A DNA stretch of 64,000 bases from Filifactor alocis ATCC 35896 (GCF_000163895.2 NC_016630.1:744001-808000), one strand, 5' to 3'; numbered from the stretch's first letter, positions 51,836-61,756 are shown. Made by a program: numbers and translations. Notes: generated from the sequence alone by a model not told the origin.

Positions 51836-53323
51836 TTACTCTTCGTTCAAAACATACTCTTTTGCTTGATTCAAACGAACCATCAATTTATCTTTTCCAA
51901 GTAATGTCAATACTTTTGGAATTTCAGGGCCGTGGTTTTGACCTGTCAAGATGACACGTGTTCCCATAAACAACTCTTTTCCTTTGATTCCTTCTTCTTT
52001 TTTGATTTCTTTGAACATGTCGGATACAAAATCCGGTGTAATTTCTTCCTGTTCTCCGATTTTTTGTTCCAACACTTCCAATAATTTCGGCATATGCGGT
52101 AAGTTCATAAACTCCAATGCCTCGCCTTCCCAAACTTCAACTTCTTCAGAAATGAATAGCTTGATTCTTTCAGGGAATTGTGCCAAGTAGTCCATAGACT
52201 CTCTTACCGTTTCCATTGCAAGTGCCAACCATTCTTTTTTAGAGTTCGCCTCTTCTTCTGTCATTAAATCCTGTTCCACTAAGAAAGGAATGGAAAGGTC
52301 TACCAATTCATTGATATCTCTTTCACGAATGTACTGATTGTTGAACCAGTTCAGTTTCGCAACATCGAAAACTCCACCGCTTTTTGAAACTCTCTCCAAA
52401 CTGAAATACTGTTCCAATTCATCCATAGAGAACACTTCTTGATTATCTTCAGGTGACCAGCCCAACAATGCAATGTAGTTGATCAATGCCTCAGGTAAAT
52501 ATCCTTTTTTTCTAAAGTCTTCTACTGCAACATCTCCTTGTCGTTTAGACAGCTTTTTATGGTCGTGATTCAAAATATTAGGAAGATGAACATAAGTCGG
52601 TTGTTCCCATCCGAACGCTTCATATAAATATACATGTTTCGGCGTGGACGGTAACCATTCTTCTCCACGAATAATATGTGTAATTCCCATCAAATAGTCG
52701 TCTACTACGACAGCAAAGTGATAAGTAGGGAATCCGTCTGACTTCATCAACACTTGATCATCCATATCGTTCGTATTGATTACCACATCTCCACGCACAA
52801 TATCTTTGAAATGAAGGTCTTTGTTTGCCGGCAATTTCAAACGAATCACATATGGTTCACCAGCATCGATTTTTGCCTGTACCTCTTCTTTTGTCAATCC
52901 TTTGCAATGTCCGTCATATCTCGGCACTTTGTTTTCTGCTCGTTGAATTTCTCTTACTTTATCCAAACGATCTTTGGAACAGAAACAATAGTATGCGTGT
53001 CCGCTTTCCAATAGTTGGTCAATGTATTTTTTGTAGATATCAAGTCGTTCCGATTGCACATAAGGTCCGCAATCTCCTGCTTGTGTTACTTTACCTTCTT
53101 CTGAAAGAACAACTCCTTCTTCATTGACAACACCTGCCCACTTCATCGCTTTGAGCATTCCTTCTACAGCGCCTTCCACCAATCTGCTTTGATCGGTATC
53201 CTCTACTCTCAAAACATAGGTACCGCCTGTTTTCTTTGCGTACAAATAATTATACAACGCTGTTCTCAAACTTCCTATATGCACAAACCCTGTAGGAGAT
53301 GGTGCAAATCGTACTCGTGTCAT
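51836..53323 (-). CDS. gltX: Glutamyl-tRNA synthetase
   Basis: 495 residues, class I synthetase: FAPSPTGFVHIGSLRTALYN (HIGH motif as HIGS), KLSKRQGD (KMSKS motif) and a C-terminal anticodon-binding helical domain. No glutaminyl-tRNA synthetase appears here, so it may be non-discriminating and charge tRNA-Gln too; not shown by sequence. About 130 bp downstream of ispF. Confidence 0.97.
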   Translation of the reverse strand: MTRVRFAPSPTGFVHIGSLRTALYNYLYAKKTGGTYVLRVEDTDQSRLVEGAVEGMLKAMKWAGVVNEEGVVLSEEGKVTQAGDCGPYVQSERLDIYKKYIDQLLESGHAYYCFCSKDRLDKVREIQRAENKVPRYDGHCKGLTKEEVQAKIDAGEPYVIRLKLPANKDLHFKDIVRGDVVINTNDMDDQVLMKSDGFPTYHFAVVVDDYLMGITHIIRGEEWLPSTPKHVYLYEAFGWEQPTYVHLPNILNHDHKKLSKRQGDVAVEDFRKKGYLPEALINYIALLGWSPEDNQEVFSMDELEQYFSLERVSKSGGVFDVAKLNWFNNQYIRERDINELVDLSIPFLVEQDLMTEEEANSKKEWLALAMETVRESMDYLAQFPERIKLFISEEVEVWEGEALEFMNLPHMPKLLEVLEQKIGEQEEITPDFVSDMFKEIKKEEGIKGKELFMGTRVILTGQNHGPEIPKVLTLLGKDKLMVRLNQAKEYVLNEE

Positions 53324-53450
53324 AATATCCTCCTTATTTTTAAGTGTTACAAACTATCTATTATACATATCTATATTATTCGATTGATTTGTTCTTGTTG
53401 CCGTCTGATTCTTTCTATCAACTTACCTGTTAAATCAGTTAAATAGTATA

Positions 53451-53924
53451 TCACACTTCTTCTAAAAGAACAACCGACTGAGAAGTCATTCCTTCCTCTC
53501 TGCCTTCGGGTCCCAGTTTTTCCGTTGTAGTCGCCTTAATATTCACTTTCTCCTTCTGTATATGTAAAACAGAGGCAATTTTTGTTTTCATTTCATCAAT
53601 ATACGGTGCCATCTTCGGTCTTTGTGCAATGATAACCGCATCTATATTTCCGATTCGATATCCTTTTTGTACCATATATTCACATACCTTTGACAACAAT
53701 ATCATACTGTCCGCATCCTTAAACTCCTGCGAAGAATCCGGAAAATGTCGTCCGATATCCCCTTCTCCCAATGCTCCCAAAATCGCATCCATAATTGCAT
53801 GCACCAATACATCAGCATCAGAATGTCCAAGCAGCCCTTTCTCATGAGGAATCTCCACTCCTCCGACAATCAACTTTCTTCCCTCAACAAGCTGATGGAT
53901 ATCGTATCCTATCCCTATTCTCAA
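53451..53924 (-). CDS. ispF: 2-C-methyl-D-erythritol 2,4-cyclodiphosphate synthase
   Basis: MEP-pathway isoprenoid enzyme. 157 residues with IGYDIHQL (Asp8, His10 zinc ligands), LLGHSDADVLVHAIMDA and TTEKLGPEGREEG. The start is a TTG at 53922-53924, seven bases after AGGAGG; it overlaps the ispD stop. Confidence 0.97.
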   Translation of the reverse strand: MRIGIGYDIHQLVEGRKLIVGGVEIPHEKGLLGHSDADVLVHAIMDAILGALGEGDIGRHFPDSSQEFKDADSMILLSKVCEYMVQKGYRIGNIDAVIIAQRPKMAPYIDEMKTKIASVLHIQKEKVNIKATTTEKLGPEGREEGMTSQSVVLLEEV

Positions 53925-54607
53925 AGCAATTCCTCCTGTTCCAGTATCAACTCTCCCAACAACAAATCAATCGGCGTTGTAATCTTAATATTATTCGGAC
54001 TTCCTTCTGTTATTTTGATTGGATATCCCTGTCTTTCTACAAGCGAGGCATCGTCTGTAGGAATCCAATCACCGAATGTGCAGAAATCCATTGCATAAAC
54101 TTCTCTCAAAATGTCTCCCCGAAAACCTTGTGGTGTCTGTACAGCATAGAGACGGTCACGTTTCGGTGTGTTCACAACAACCCCACACTCTACCTCTTTG
54201 ATGGTATCTTTTACCTTCGTTGCCAAAATACAAGCCCCGTCTTGTCTTGCACAAGAAATAACAGACTTGATTTCCTCTTTGGTAACAAAAGGTCTTGCTC
54301 CGTCATGCACCAAAATCACATCGGAATCTTCGCTCACTTGATCTAATCCGTTGCGAACGGAAAAATAGCGTTCCTGCCCTCCTAATGCAATCTTAACTTT
54401 CTCTTTTCCTAAAAAATCCAATGATTGAAAAAGCGCAACATCTTCCTTAGAAAGAACTACTACCATTTCATCAATTTCTTCTACTTCCAGAAAAGTCTCT
54501 ATCGTATGTTGCAAAACAGCCTTGCCTTTCAGTTTCAGAAACTGTTTATTAACAGAAGACTTCATACGGCTTCCTTTTCCTGCCGCAACAACAATGACAC
54601 TGACCAT
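53921..54607 (-). CDS. ispD: 2-C-methyl-D-erythritol 4-phosphate cytidylyltransferase
   Basis: 228 residues: VVAAGKGSRMKSSVNKQF (CTP site), VLVHDGARPFV and VQTPQGFRGD. AAGGA five bases before ATG 54605-54607 favours this start over an ATG two codons earlier. Forms an operon with ispF. Confidence 0.96.
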   Translation of the reverse strand: MVSVIVVAAGKGSRMKSSVNKQFLKLKGKAVLQHTIETFLEVEEIDEMVVVLSKEDVALFQSLDFLGKEKVKIALGGQERYFSVRNGLDQVSEDSDVILVHDGARPFVTKEEIKSVISCARQDGACILATKVKDTIKEVECGVVVNTPKRDRLYAVQTPQGFRGDILREVYAMDFCTFGDWIPTDDASLVERQGYPIKITEGSPNNIKITTPIDLLLGELILEQEELL

Positions 54608-54743
54608 GATCATCCTTCCCTCTTCTCTGAATATTCTTCAGTCGATTCTAAGATTCTTTCTCTCGTTTTATTATACGACATTTGTTCCTGTTTCTCTACT
54701 TTATTTCACTTTTCTAAAAACATTTTGTCCTAAACTCAAGCAT

Positions 54744-54792
54744 AAAAAAATAGTGCAACTAAAGAACAGTTCCTATATTGCACTATTTATGG
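54744..54792. terminator. Terminator after phaC
   Basis: AAATAGTGCAA/TTGCACTATTT stem with a T run on the minus strand. It lies about 180 bp beyond the phaC stop; the rest of 54614-54969 is empty. Confidence 0.75.
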
Positions 54793-54969
54793 TATTAAAA
54801 AAAGATACTATTACTGCTATCCCTTACTATGTTCTAAAAAATCAATCCTTCTGATTTATTCTATGCCATGAAGTTGTTTTATGATAGAATACTTTCAGTT
54901 CAATATTTAATCGTTACTCTTTTTTAGAAATACATCTTACCTATTTTTGATATAATTGACAAAAAAAGT

Positions 54970-56046
54970 TTATTTTTTCAAACTTTTAGATTTCTTTTTG
55001 AGCCATTCTGAGATTAAAGGCGCTACCTGTCTTTTTGATTTGGAGCTCACATACATTCCGATATGTCCTGTAGGAATGCTATGAGTTTCAATATCCTTTG
55101 TTCCTACATATTGGTCAAGAGGCTTGCTGGACTCAGGAGGAACGATATGATCCTTTTCAGCATAGATGTTTAAGACAGGCATAGTAATATTCTTGAGATT
55201 CACCCGTTTTTTACCTATCATCAACTCTCCTTTAACCAACTTGTTCTTCTTGTATAAATCGTTGATAAATTGGCGTATCGTTTCTCCCGCTTGTCCCGGA
55301 CTGTCAAAAATCCAATTTTCCATCGTCAAAAAATTATGCATCACATCCGGTTTGTCAAAGTCATCAATAAGATTAAGATACTTACTAATCATCAAAGAAA
55401 TCGGTTTTAATGTTAAAAATCCATTGTTCATAAAGTCTCCGGGAATAACTCCGTAAGCATCAACCATTTTATCAATATCCAAATTTTTGCTCCAACGAAA
55501 GAGAAGACCGTCATCTGTCGAAAAATCTACAGGTGTGACCATAGTTACAAGAGCATTGACATTCTCCGGATGAAGAGCACTGTAAATCAAGGATAGAGTC
55601 CCTCCTTGACAAACTCCGAGGATATTTATCTTCTCGCTGCCGGAATCCTCTTTTACAGCTTCCACAGCATTGAAAATATATTCTTCAATATAGTCTTCTA
55701 AAGTCAGATACATGTCTTCTTGCGTAGGATATCCCCAGTCAATGATATATAAGTCCTGATTGTCATCAAGCATGTTTTTGACAAAGCTGTTGTCCTCCTG
55801 TAAATCCATCATCGTCTCGCGATTGACAAGAGCATAGATAATAAGAGTCGGAACGGAAACAATATCTTTTTTGAGTGGTTTGTAATGATAAAGTCTCATC
55901 TTATCCTCTGCATAAACTTCTGTTTTTTCTGAAAAACCCGGTTTTGTATCATTCAAATGCATCATCGTCTCAAAGCCTTCCAAAAACTTTCTTTGTATCC
56001 TAATGTTATCTTCAAAGTTCTTTTTCCAATCGCAAATCTTATACAT
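54970..56046 (-). CDS. phaC: Class III polyhydroxyalkanoate synthase, PhaC subunit
   Basis: Polymerises (R)-3-hydroxyacyl-CoA into PHA together with PhaE. 358 residues, the class III size. The lipase-like box is GVCQGG with catalytic Cys146; Asp299 (AEKDHIVPP) and His328 (TGHIGMYV) complete the triad. AAGGAG seven bases before ATG 56044-56046 decides the start, not the ATG 54 bases upstream. A hairpin terminator stands between phaE and phaC. Confidence 0.95.
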   Translation of the reverse strand: MYKICDWKKNFEDNIRIQRKFLEGFETMMHLNDTKPGFSEKTEVYAEDKMRLYHYKPLKKDIVSVPTLIIYALVNRETMMDLQEDNSFVKNMLDDNQDLYIIDWGYPTQEDMYLTLEDYIEEYIFNAVEAVKEDSGSEKINILGVCQGGTLSLIYSALHPENVNALVTMVTPVDFSTDDGLLFRWSKNLDIDKMVDAYGVIPGDFMNNGFLTLKPISLMISKYLNLIDDFDKPDVMHNFLTMENWIFDSPGQAGETIRQFINDLYKKNKLVKGELMIGKKRVNLKNITMPVLNIYAEKDHIVPPESSKPLDQYVGTKDIETHSIPTGHIGMYVSSKSKRQVAPLISEWLKKKSKSLKK

Positions 56047-56076
56047 ATATGTTCTCCTTCCTGCTGCAATACCCAG

Positions 56077-56136
56077 AAAAAACTGCTTTCTCCAACTCAA
56101 TCCTTAACAGGCAAGTGGAGAAAAGACAGTTTTTTC
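56077..56136 (-). terminator. Intercistronic terminator/attenuator between phaE and phaC
   Basis: AAAAAACTGTCTTTTCTCCA pairs with TGGAGAAAGCAGTTTTTT (small mismatch) on the minus strand, T run included, ending about 30 nt before the phaC start. Confidence 0.8.
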
Positions 56137-56209
56137 CGCTTCAAGTTTTTCTGAATAAAATATATTCTTGCTTTTCTTGTTCTGTTTACTTTAGAAATTA
56201 ATGCGTTTT

Positions 56210-57403
56210 CTACACATTATCCTCCTTGTCATTTTTGGACTGTGAAGAACTTTGTTTTTGTGTTTTCTTAGCATTTCTCAATTCTTTTTTTAAGTCATAA
56301 ATAGTTTTGTAGAGGCTGTCCATTTCACTTCTGGTTACCAAAGGAGTCTCTTCAAGATATTTTTCAGTCAATTTTTGCATCTCAATCTTGTAATCCATCG
56401 CTACAGAAGAAAGTTGTCCTAAAAGATTGGAATATTCAGGAGTTGCAAAATAAGATTCCAAAATATGTTCCAATTCTTCAGCCCAGTATTTGTAGAATTC
56501 GCTGAATGATTTTGGTTGACTTCCCTTTTCTACCATTTCAAAGTACTTTTTGATGATATCATCAATGTTTTCATTTTGCACTGCTAAGATACGTGTTATA
56601 AAATCAATGCCCAGTAACACCATGTCAACATAGGTATCAAAGGTTTTATTCTGTTGTTCAATCAATTCTTTGTTAATTCCGAAGGAAGGGGACAGAAGAA
56701 TAACTCCAAAAGTTTTGTCAAACTGCTCTCTCCAAAGTTCAAAGAATTTTCCAAGTTTAGCTTTATCATCAAGCATCCCCTCTACAAAGAGGTCTCTTAA
56801 ATTCGTGTAGTTATTTGTCCAAGGTGTATAAAAATCGACACTTGTATCGATATAGGTCTTGAACAAATCAAAGGTGTTTCTTATAAGAGGCTGAAACTCC
56901 TGCGGTAAAAGCGGAACTACCATATCTTTGAAGATTGGATTGTACTTCTCAACCAGCATGGCGGAAAATTTTTTCATCTCATCAGTTGCAGGTTTGATAT
57001 TCGTATTTTCCAACTCTCTCCACAGTTGATACATATTCAAGTAATAGGTGTTAGCGTTCATCATCTTTTCAAAAACATCCTTCACCGCCGGAGAAAAAGT
57101 CTTACCGATTTCAAGCGGATTATAATATTGTTTGAACTTGTCAAAATACTCATTCATTGATTTTTGCGTTTCGTTCCATTGATTCATGCCCATAAAAGGA
57201 AATGGCATCTCTCCAAAGTTGGAGGTTGGTTGCATGAAGCTGGAGAAAAAATTCATATAATTCTTTTGCATCTCTAAAAAATCTCCGAATGCTTTGGTAT
57301 ACGGATCATCATTTGTATGCGCCATGTTTTTGTACATATCTTGCCACATTGCCATCATATTTTTTTGAGATTCTACCATATTTTTTAAAAAATCGTTATT
57401 CAT
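56210..57403 (-). CDS. phaE: Class III polyhydroxyalkanoate synthase, PhaE subunit
   Basis: 397 residues. Regulatory subunit that activates PhaC. Aromatic, Met-rich helical N-terminus (FLKNMVESQKNMMAMWQDMY), a central PhaE-like part (YHLNMYQLWRELEN-like, here YYLNMYQLWRELEN) and a C-terminal coiled coil (MDSLYKTIYDLKKELRNAKK) with a charged tail. GGGAGG nine bases before ATG 57401-57403 decides the start. Confidence 0.9.
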   Translation of the reverse strand: MNNDFLKNMVESQKNMMAMWQDMYKNMAHTNDDPYTKAFGDFLEMQKNYMNFFSSFMQPTSNFGEMPFPFMGMNQWNETQKSMNEYFDKFKQYYNPLEIGKTFSPAVKDVFEKMMNANTYYLNMYQLWRELENTNIKPATDEMKKFSAMLVEKYNPIFKDMVVPLLPQEFQPLIRNTFDLFKTYIDTSVDFYTPWTNNYTNLRDLFVEGMLDDKAKLGKFFELWREQFDKTFGVILLSPSFGINKELIEQQNKTFDTYVDMVLLGIDFITRILAVQNENIDDIIKKYFEMVEKGSQPKSFSEFYKYWAEELEHILESYFATPEYSNLLGQLSSVAMDYKIEMQKLTEKYLEETPLVTRSEMDSLYKTIYDLKKELRNAKKTQKQSSSQSKNDKEDNV

Positions 57404-57443
57404 AACACTATACCTCCCAATCATTTAAATTTTAAAAATAACA

Positions 57444-57851
57444 CTACAGTTTTTTAATAACTGCCTGCCCCGAGATAACCTTTGTCTTTCCGTCTTCCTT
57501 AGTTACAGAGGTTTCGAGAACTATAATTCGTTTCTTATCATTTTTTGATATCACTTTCACTTCTGCTGTGCATTCTTCACCAAAATAAACCGGTTTCAAA
57601 AAATCCAAGGTCTGTTTCATATAGATAGAGCCCTCTCCCGGAAGTTTTGTCCCTATCACAGAAGAAATGAGTGATGAAACCAACATCCCATGGACAATGT
57701 TCCTCTTGAAGACGGTATGTTCGGCATATTGTTTGTCTAAGTGAATTGGATTGTTATCTGTGGAAATATTAGCAAAGTCCAGAACTTCTTCTTCCAAAAA
57801 ACATTTCGACACCTTTGCAGAGTCTCCTACCTTAATTTCATCATACTCCAT
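57444..57851 (-). CDS. phaJ: (R)-specific enoyl-CoA hydratase, MaoC-like
   Basis: 135 residues, one hot-dog domain with the hydratase 2 motif DNNPIHLDKQYAEHT...IVHGML (catalytic Asp and His). Converts crotonyl-CoA to (R)-3-hydroxybutyryl-CoA, the PHA monomer; first gene of phaJ-phaE-phaC. The ATG at 57849-57851 is seven bases after GAGG. Confidence 0.88.
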   Translation of the reverse strand: MEYDEIKVGDSAKVSKCFLEEEVLDFANISTDNNPIHLDKQYAEHTVFKRNIVHGMLVSSLISSVIGTKLPGEGSIYMKQTLDFLKPVYFGEECTAEVKVISKNDKKRIIVLETSVTKEDGKTKVISGQAVIKKL

Positions 57852-57859
57852 CAAATCAC

Positions 57860-58240
57860 CTCATTTTTTCAAAAATACTCTTCACACTCAATAATGCAAA
57901 ACAATATGCACTGAAAAAATGTTAACCAAAACACTGTAAAAAACGTTATCCATAGGTTTTTAGGGTATAAAAAAAGCACACCACTACAACACAACTGATG
58001 AAACGGTATACCTAAAACAGCTTAAGAGGAAAAGAGTACCTGCCCACGATGATCTCAATTCTCTTTTGCTAATTATATTATACAATATATTCCGTCTTTT
58101 TTCAATATATTTTTTAGAATAATAGAATAATACAGAAAATATTGAAGTATCGAATGATATTTGCAGGCTCACTCCAAATTCAGATAAGCATATGGTATAA
58201 TATCTTCAAGTATTACTGTTATTTCCGAAAGAGAGGAGAA
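57860..58240. other. Gene-free spacer between phaJ and nhaC
   Basis: About 380 bp between divergent genes; should hold both promoters, but I see no convincing hexamer pair and no gene. Confidence 0.5.
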
Positions 58241-58245
58241 TTTAT

Positions 58246-59568
58246 ATGGCTGAAGGAATTACTCTGTTATTGTTTTTACTTCAAATCTGTCTTTGTATCA
58301 TGACGGGACGAGATATCCTATATGCTCTTGCAGGCTCTCTTCTTTGTTTTTCCACATACTGTTTTTATCGCGGACACTCTGTCAAACAATTATTCCGAAT
58401 GTGGATGATTGGTATCAAAAGAATCAAAGGCATCCTGATTATTCTGATGTTAATCGGAATGCTTACTGCTACTTGGCGTTCAAGCGGTGCCATCTCTTTT
58501 ATGGTATATCACGGAATTCATATTATTTCCCCAAAGTATTTTATCCTGTCCGTTTTTTTGTGCTGTAGCTTTGTATCATTTCTGTTGGGAAGTTGTTTCG
58601 GTTCATCAGGAACGGTTGGAGTGTTATGTATGACTATGGGTTATACAATGGGCATCAATCCTGTTGTTACAGCGGGTGCAATTATATCAGGCGCTTTTTT
58701 CGGTGACCGTTCTTCTCCTATGTCGTCCAGTGCACTATTGGTTGCGGAGTTAACACGAACTGATATCTATGAAACTGTTATTAAAATGTTAAAAACAGCC
58801 TTCATTCCATTTACTATCTCCTGTTTCCTCTACTACCTACACACTACAGAACAGGTATCTAATGCGGAAATTCTTCAAAAAATAGAATCCTTTCAACAGT
58901 TCTTCACACTTTCTCCGATAGTATGTATTCCTGTCGTGTTGATGATTCTGCTTTCCGCTTTCCGCACACCCATTCAAATCATTATGAGTTGCAGCGTGCT
59001 ATGTGCATCTGTGATATCTGTCATGATACAAAAGATGACACTGTCTTCCCTCTTACGATGTATTATCTTCGGATTTCGTCCCGATTCACAGGATGCTACC
59101 ATTCTTTTGTTATCAGGCGGAGGAATTGCATCGATGATTCGTGTTATTTTTATTATTATTATCTCTGCCTGTTATCTTGGGATTTTTCAGCAAACACCGC
59201 TTCTTTCCCGAATCAATCATATTGTGACTGTCTTTGCCAACAAAACAACCTCATTTTTTGCATTGATGATAACTTCGATTTTTATGAATATGATTGGTTG
59301 TAATCAAAGTTTGGGAACTATGCTGACCTTACATTTTTTTGAACCGATTGTTCCTGACAAAAAAGTCCTTGCACTTTACTTAGAGAACAGCTGCATTATC
59401 ATTGCAGGTTGGATTCCTTGGAACATCATGCTCTCCGTTCCGCTTGCAACCATCGGTGCAGAGGTAAACTCTCTCAGATATGCATATTTTGTTTTTTTAC
59501 TTCCGTTTTATTTTCTTCTTGTCGATACGATTTCTGTAAAAAAGAAACAATCATCAAATATAATGTAA
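58246..59568 (+). CDS. NhaC family Na+/H+ antiporter
   Basis: 440 residues, about 11 spans. Family marks: SFLLGSCFGSSGTVG, AGAIISGAFFGDRSSPMSSS and MIGCNQSLGTML. Exchanges Na+ for H+, possibly with an organic acid pair (the MleN branch). GAGGAG seven bases upstream. Sodium circulation fits the decarboxylase beta subunit elsewhere in the window. Confidence 0.92.
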   Translation: MAEGITLLLFLLQICLCIMTGRDILYALAGSLLCFSTYCFYRGHSVKQLFRMWMIGIKRIKGILIILMLIGMLTATWRSSGAISFMVYHGIHIISPKYFILSVFLCCSFVSFLLGSCFGSSGTVGVLCMTMGYTMGINPVVTAGAIISGAFFGDRSSPMSSSALLVAELTRTDIYETVIKMLKTAFIPFTISCFLYYLHTTEQVSNAEILQKIESFQQFFTLSPIVCIPVVLMILLSAFRTPIQIIMSCSVLCASVISVMIQKMTLSSLLRCIIFGFRPDSQDATILLLSGGGIASMIRVIFIIIISACYLGIFQQTPLLSRINHIVTVFANKTTSFFALMITSIFMNMIGCNQSLGTMLTLHFFEPIVPDKKVLALYLENSCIIIAGWIPWNIMLSVPLATIGAEVNSLRYAYFVFLLPFYFLLVDTISVKKKQSSNIM

Positions 59569-59678
59569 CATCGTGTGTCATTTGAAAATAAAAAACAGAT
59601 ACAAAACAAAAAGTTATTCTCTTATTTTTGAATAAAATTACCCAAAAAGGATATATAGAAGAAAGTAGAAATATAAAT

Positions 59679-59710
59679 TTGACATCATTATGTTTTTTAA
59701 CAATTATAAT
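59679..59710 (+). promoter_or_regulatory. Probable etfBA promoter
   Basis: TTGACA at 59679-59684 with AATTAT 17 bp on (59702-59707) or TATAAT 20 bp on (59705-59710). Confidence 0.55.
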
Positions 59711-59736
59711 AAAATATTATTTTATGGGAGGCAATT

Positions 59737-60525
59737 ATGAAAATCTTAGTCTGTGTCAAACAAGTTCCATCCGTTTCACATGTCGAAATCGATCGAAAAA
59801 CAAATAACCTTATTCGTGAAGGTGTTCCTTCTATTGTAAACCCTGCCGACAAACACGCAGTAGAACAAGCACTTCAACTGAAAGAAAAATTCGGAGGTAC
59901 TGTAAGTATCTTGTGTATGAGCACACCTGACGGTATAAAATCTATCAAGGAATGTATCGCTATGGGAGCTGACAACGGTTATCTTGCAAGCGATCGTGCA
60001 TACGGAGGATCAGATACCTTAGCAACGGGATATATCCTGTCTTCCTGCATCAAACATATCGGGGAGTTTGATGTGATTTTCACAGGAACACAAGCTATCG
60101 ACGGAGATACCGGACAAGTCGGTCCGGAAGTTGCAGAGTTGCTCGGTTATTCTCAAATCACTTATGTCAGAGAAGTAGAAGCATACGAAGACAAAGTGAT
60201 TGCTTACCGTGATTCCAATAACGGTATCGAAAAGGTAGAATCTTCTTATCCTGTTGTGCTTACTATCAGCAGAGAAGCACAGGAACCACGCAAAATGACA
60301 GACGAAGGATTGCAAAGAGCCGAAGAGGCAGACATTCCTGTTTTAGATGCAGCAACTGTAGGTATTGATACAGATCGTTCCGGTCGTAACGGTTCTGCAA
60401 CAATTGTTCACAATGTTTTTCCACCTGCATTGTTGGAAAAAGGCACAAAAATTCAAGAAGCAACGGAAGAGGAATCTGTAAAGAAATTAGTTTCCATTCT
60501 TTTGAAAGAAAATTTGATTGGATAG
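59737..60525 (+). CDS. etfB: Electron transfer flavoprotein, beta subunit
   Basis: 262 residues: ILVCVKQVPS at the start, NPADKHAVEQALQLKEKFGG, GTQAIDGDTGQVGPEVAELL (AMP/FAD site). In anaerobes EtfBA with acyl-CoA dehydrogenase bifurcates electrons to ferredoxin; whether this pair does cannot be judged from the sequence alone. No bcd or crt lies next to it. GGGAGG precedes the ATG. Confidence 0.96.
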   Translation: MKILVCVKQVPSVSHVEIDRKTNNLIREGVPSIVNPADKHAVEQALQLKEKFGGTVSILCMSTPDGIKSIKECIAMGADNGYLASDRAYGGSDTLATGYILSSCIKHIGEFDVIFTGTQAIDGDTGQVGPEVAELLGYSQITYVREVEAYEDKVIAYRDSNNGIEKVESSYPVVLTISREAQEPRKMTDEGLQRAEEADIPVLDAATVGIDTDRSGRNGSATIVHNVFPPALLEKGTKIQEATEEESVKKLVSILLKENLIG

Positions 60526-60544
60526 AACAGGGGGAGAAAAGAAA

Positions 60545-61543
60545 ATGGAATACAAAAATATATGGGTCATCATCGAAAAATCAGATAATAAACCGGTTCA
60601 AGTTTGCCTTGAAATATTAGGAAAAGGACGCGAGTTAGCAGACCAAAAAGGCGAAAAACTTGTTGCGGTACTCATTGGAGAAAATAACGAAGAATCTGCA
60701 AAAATGTTAATTGAATACGGTGCTGATGAAGTTATCAATGTAGAGTCTCCACTCTACAAACACTATACAACAGACGGATTTACAACGGTATTGGATCAAT
60801 TGATTGATAAATATAAACCGTTTGCGATTCTAATCGGTGCAACAAACAATGGGAAAGACCTCGGAGGAAGAATTTCAGCAAGAAGAAAACTCGGACTTGT
60901 TGCTCACTGTACAGACATTTATTGGAATGAAGAAAAAACAGATTTGATGTGGGTTAGACCGACATTTGACGGAAAATTATATTCCACGATTTTAACAGCT
61001 ACGCTTCCTCAAATCGGATCTCTTGGAAGCAATGTATTCCGTGGAAACAAACCGGATGCCTCTCGACAAGGAGTCATCACAAACGAAACGATTGAATTAT
61101 CTCCGGAAGATATTCGTACCAAGGTGTTGGAATTTATCAAAAATGAAACAGAATCCGGAAAAGAAGTATCCCTAAAAGATGCAAAAATTGTTGTTTCATG
61201 CGGACTTGGAATTCAAGAAGAAAAAAATATTCAAATCGTAAAAGATTTTGCAAAATTGGTCGGTGGTGCCTTGGGTTGTACAAAACCTTTGGTAGACAAG
61301 GGATGGTTGCCAAAAGAAAATCAAGTGGGTACTACAGGAACTAAAGTCGCTCCAAAAATCTACTTTGCATTCGGTATTTCCGGTGCACTTCCTCATATCG
61401 GCGGAATGAAAAAATCAGACCTTATCATTGCAGTAAACAACGATCCCAATGCACCTATTTTCAAAACGGCACATTACGGTATCGTCGGAGATTTATTTAA
61501 GGCAATTCCGGCTCTGACAGAAGAGTTAAAAGATATTTTTTAA
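60545..61543 (+). CDS. etfA: Electron transfer flavoprotein, alpha subunit
   Basis: 332 residues: N-terminal IWVIIEKSDNKPVQVCLEIL and a C-terminal FAD domain with AKIVVSCGLGIQ, VGTTGTKVAPKIYFAFGISGALPHIGGMKKS. GGGGGAG eight bases before ATG 60545 decides the start over an in-frame start at 60518 within the end of etfB. Confidence 0.96.
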   Translation: MEYKNIWVIIEKSDNKPVQVCLEILGKGRELADQKGEKLVAVLIGENNEESAKMLIEYGADEVINVESPLYKHYTTDGFTTVLDQLIDKYKPFAILIGATNNGKDLGGRISARRKLGLVAHCTDIYWNEEKTDLMWVRPTFDGKLYSTILTATLPQIGSLGSNVFRGNKPDASRQGVITNETIELSPEDIRTKVLEFIKNETESGKEVSLKDAKIVVSCGLGIQEEKNIQIVKDFAKLVGGALGCTKPLVDKGWLPKENQVGTTGTKVAPKIYFAFGISGALPHIGGMKKSDLIIAVNNDPNAPIFKTAHYGIVGDLFKAIPALTEELKDIF

Positions 61544-61546
61544 GAA

Positions 61547-61756
61547 AAAGATAGTATGATAAAGATAGTATGATAAAGATAGTATGATAAAGATAGTATG
61601 ATAAAGATAGTATGATAAAGATAGTATGATAAAGATAGTATGATAAAGATAGTATGATAAAGATAGTATGATAAAGATAGTATGATAAAGATAGTATGAT
61701 AAAGATAGTATGATAAAGATAGTATGATAAAGATAGTATGATAAAGATAGTATGAT
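61547..61756 (+). repeat. 15 perfect copies of AAAGATAGTATGAT
   Basis: A 210-bp array of 15 identical 14-bp units beginning three bases after the etfA stop and ending just before its terminator, so it is transcribed as the 3' untranslated region. Confidence 0.99.

Noticed and set aside
61547..61756. CRISPR array or repetitive protein (open frames on the minus strand with a repeated LSYYLYHTIF pattern)
   Set aside because: The 14-bp units are directly adjacent with no spacers, and no cas genes occur. The repeating frame is simply the array read in three phases and has no ribosome binding site.
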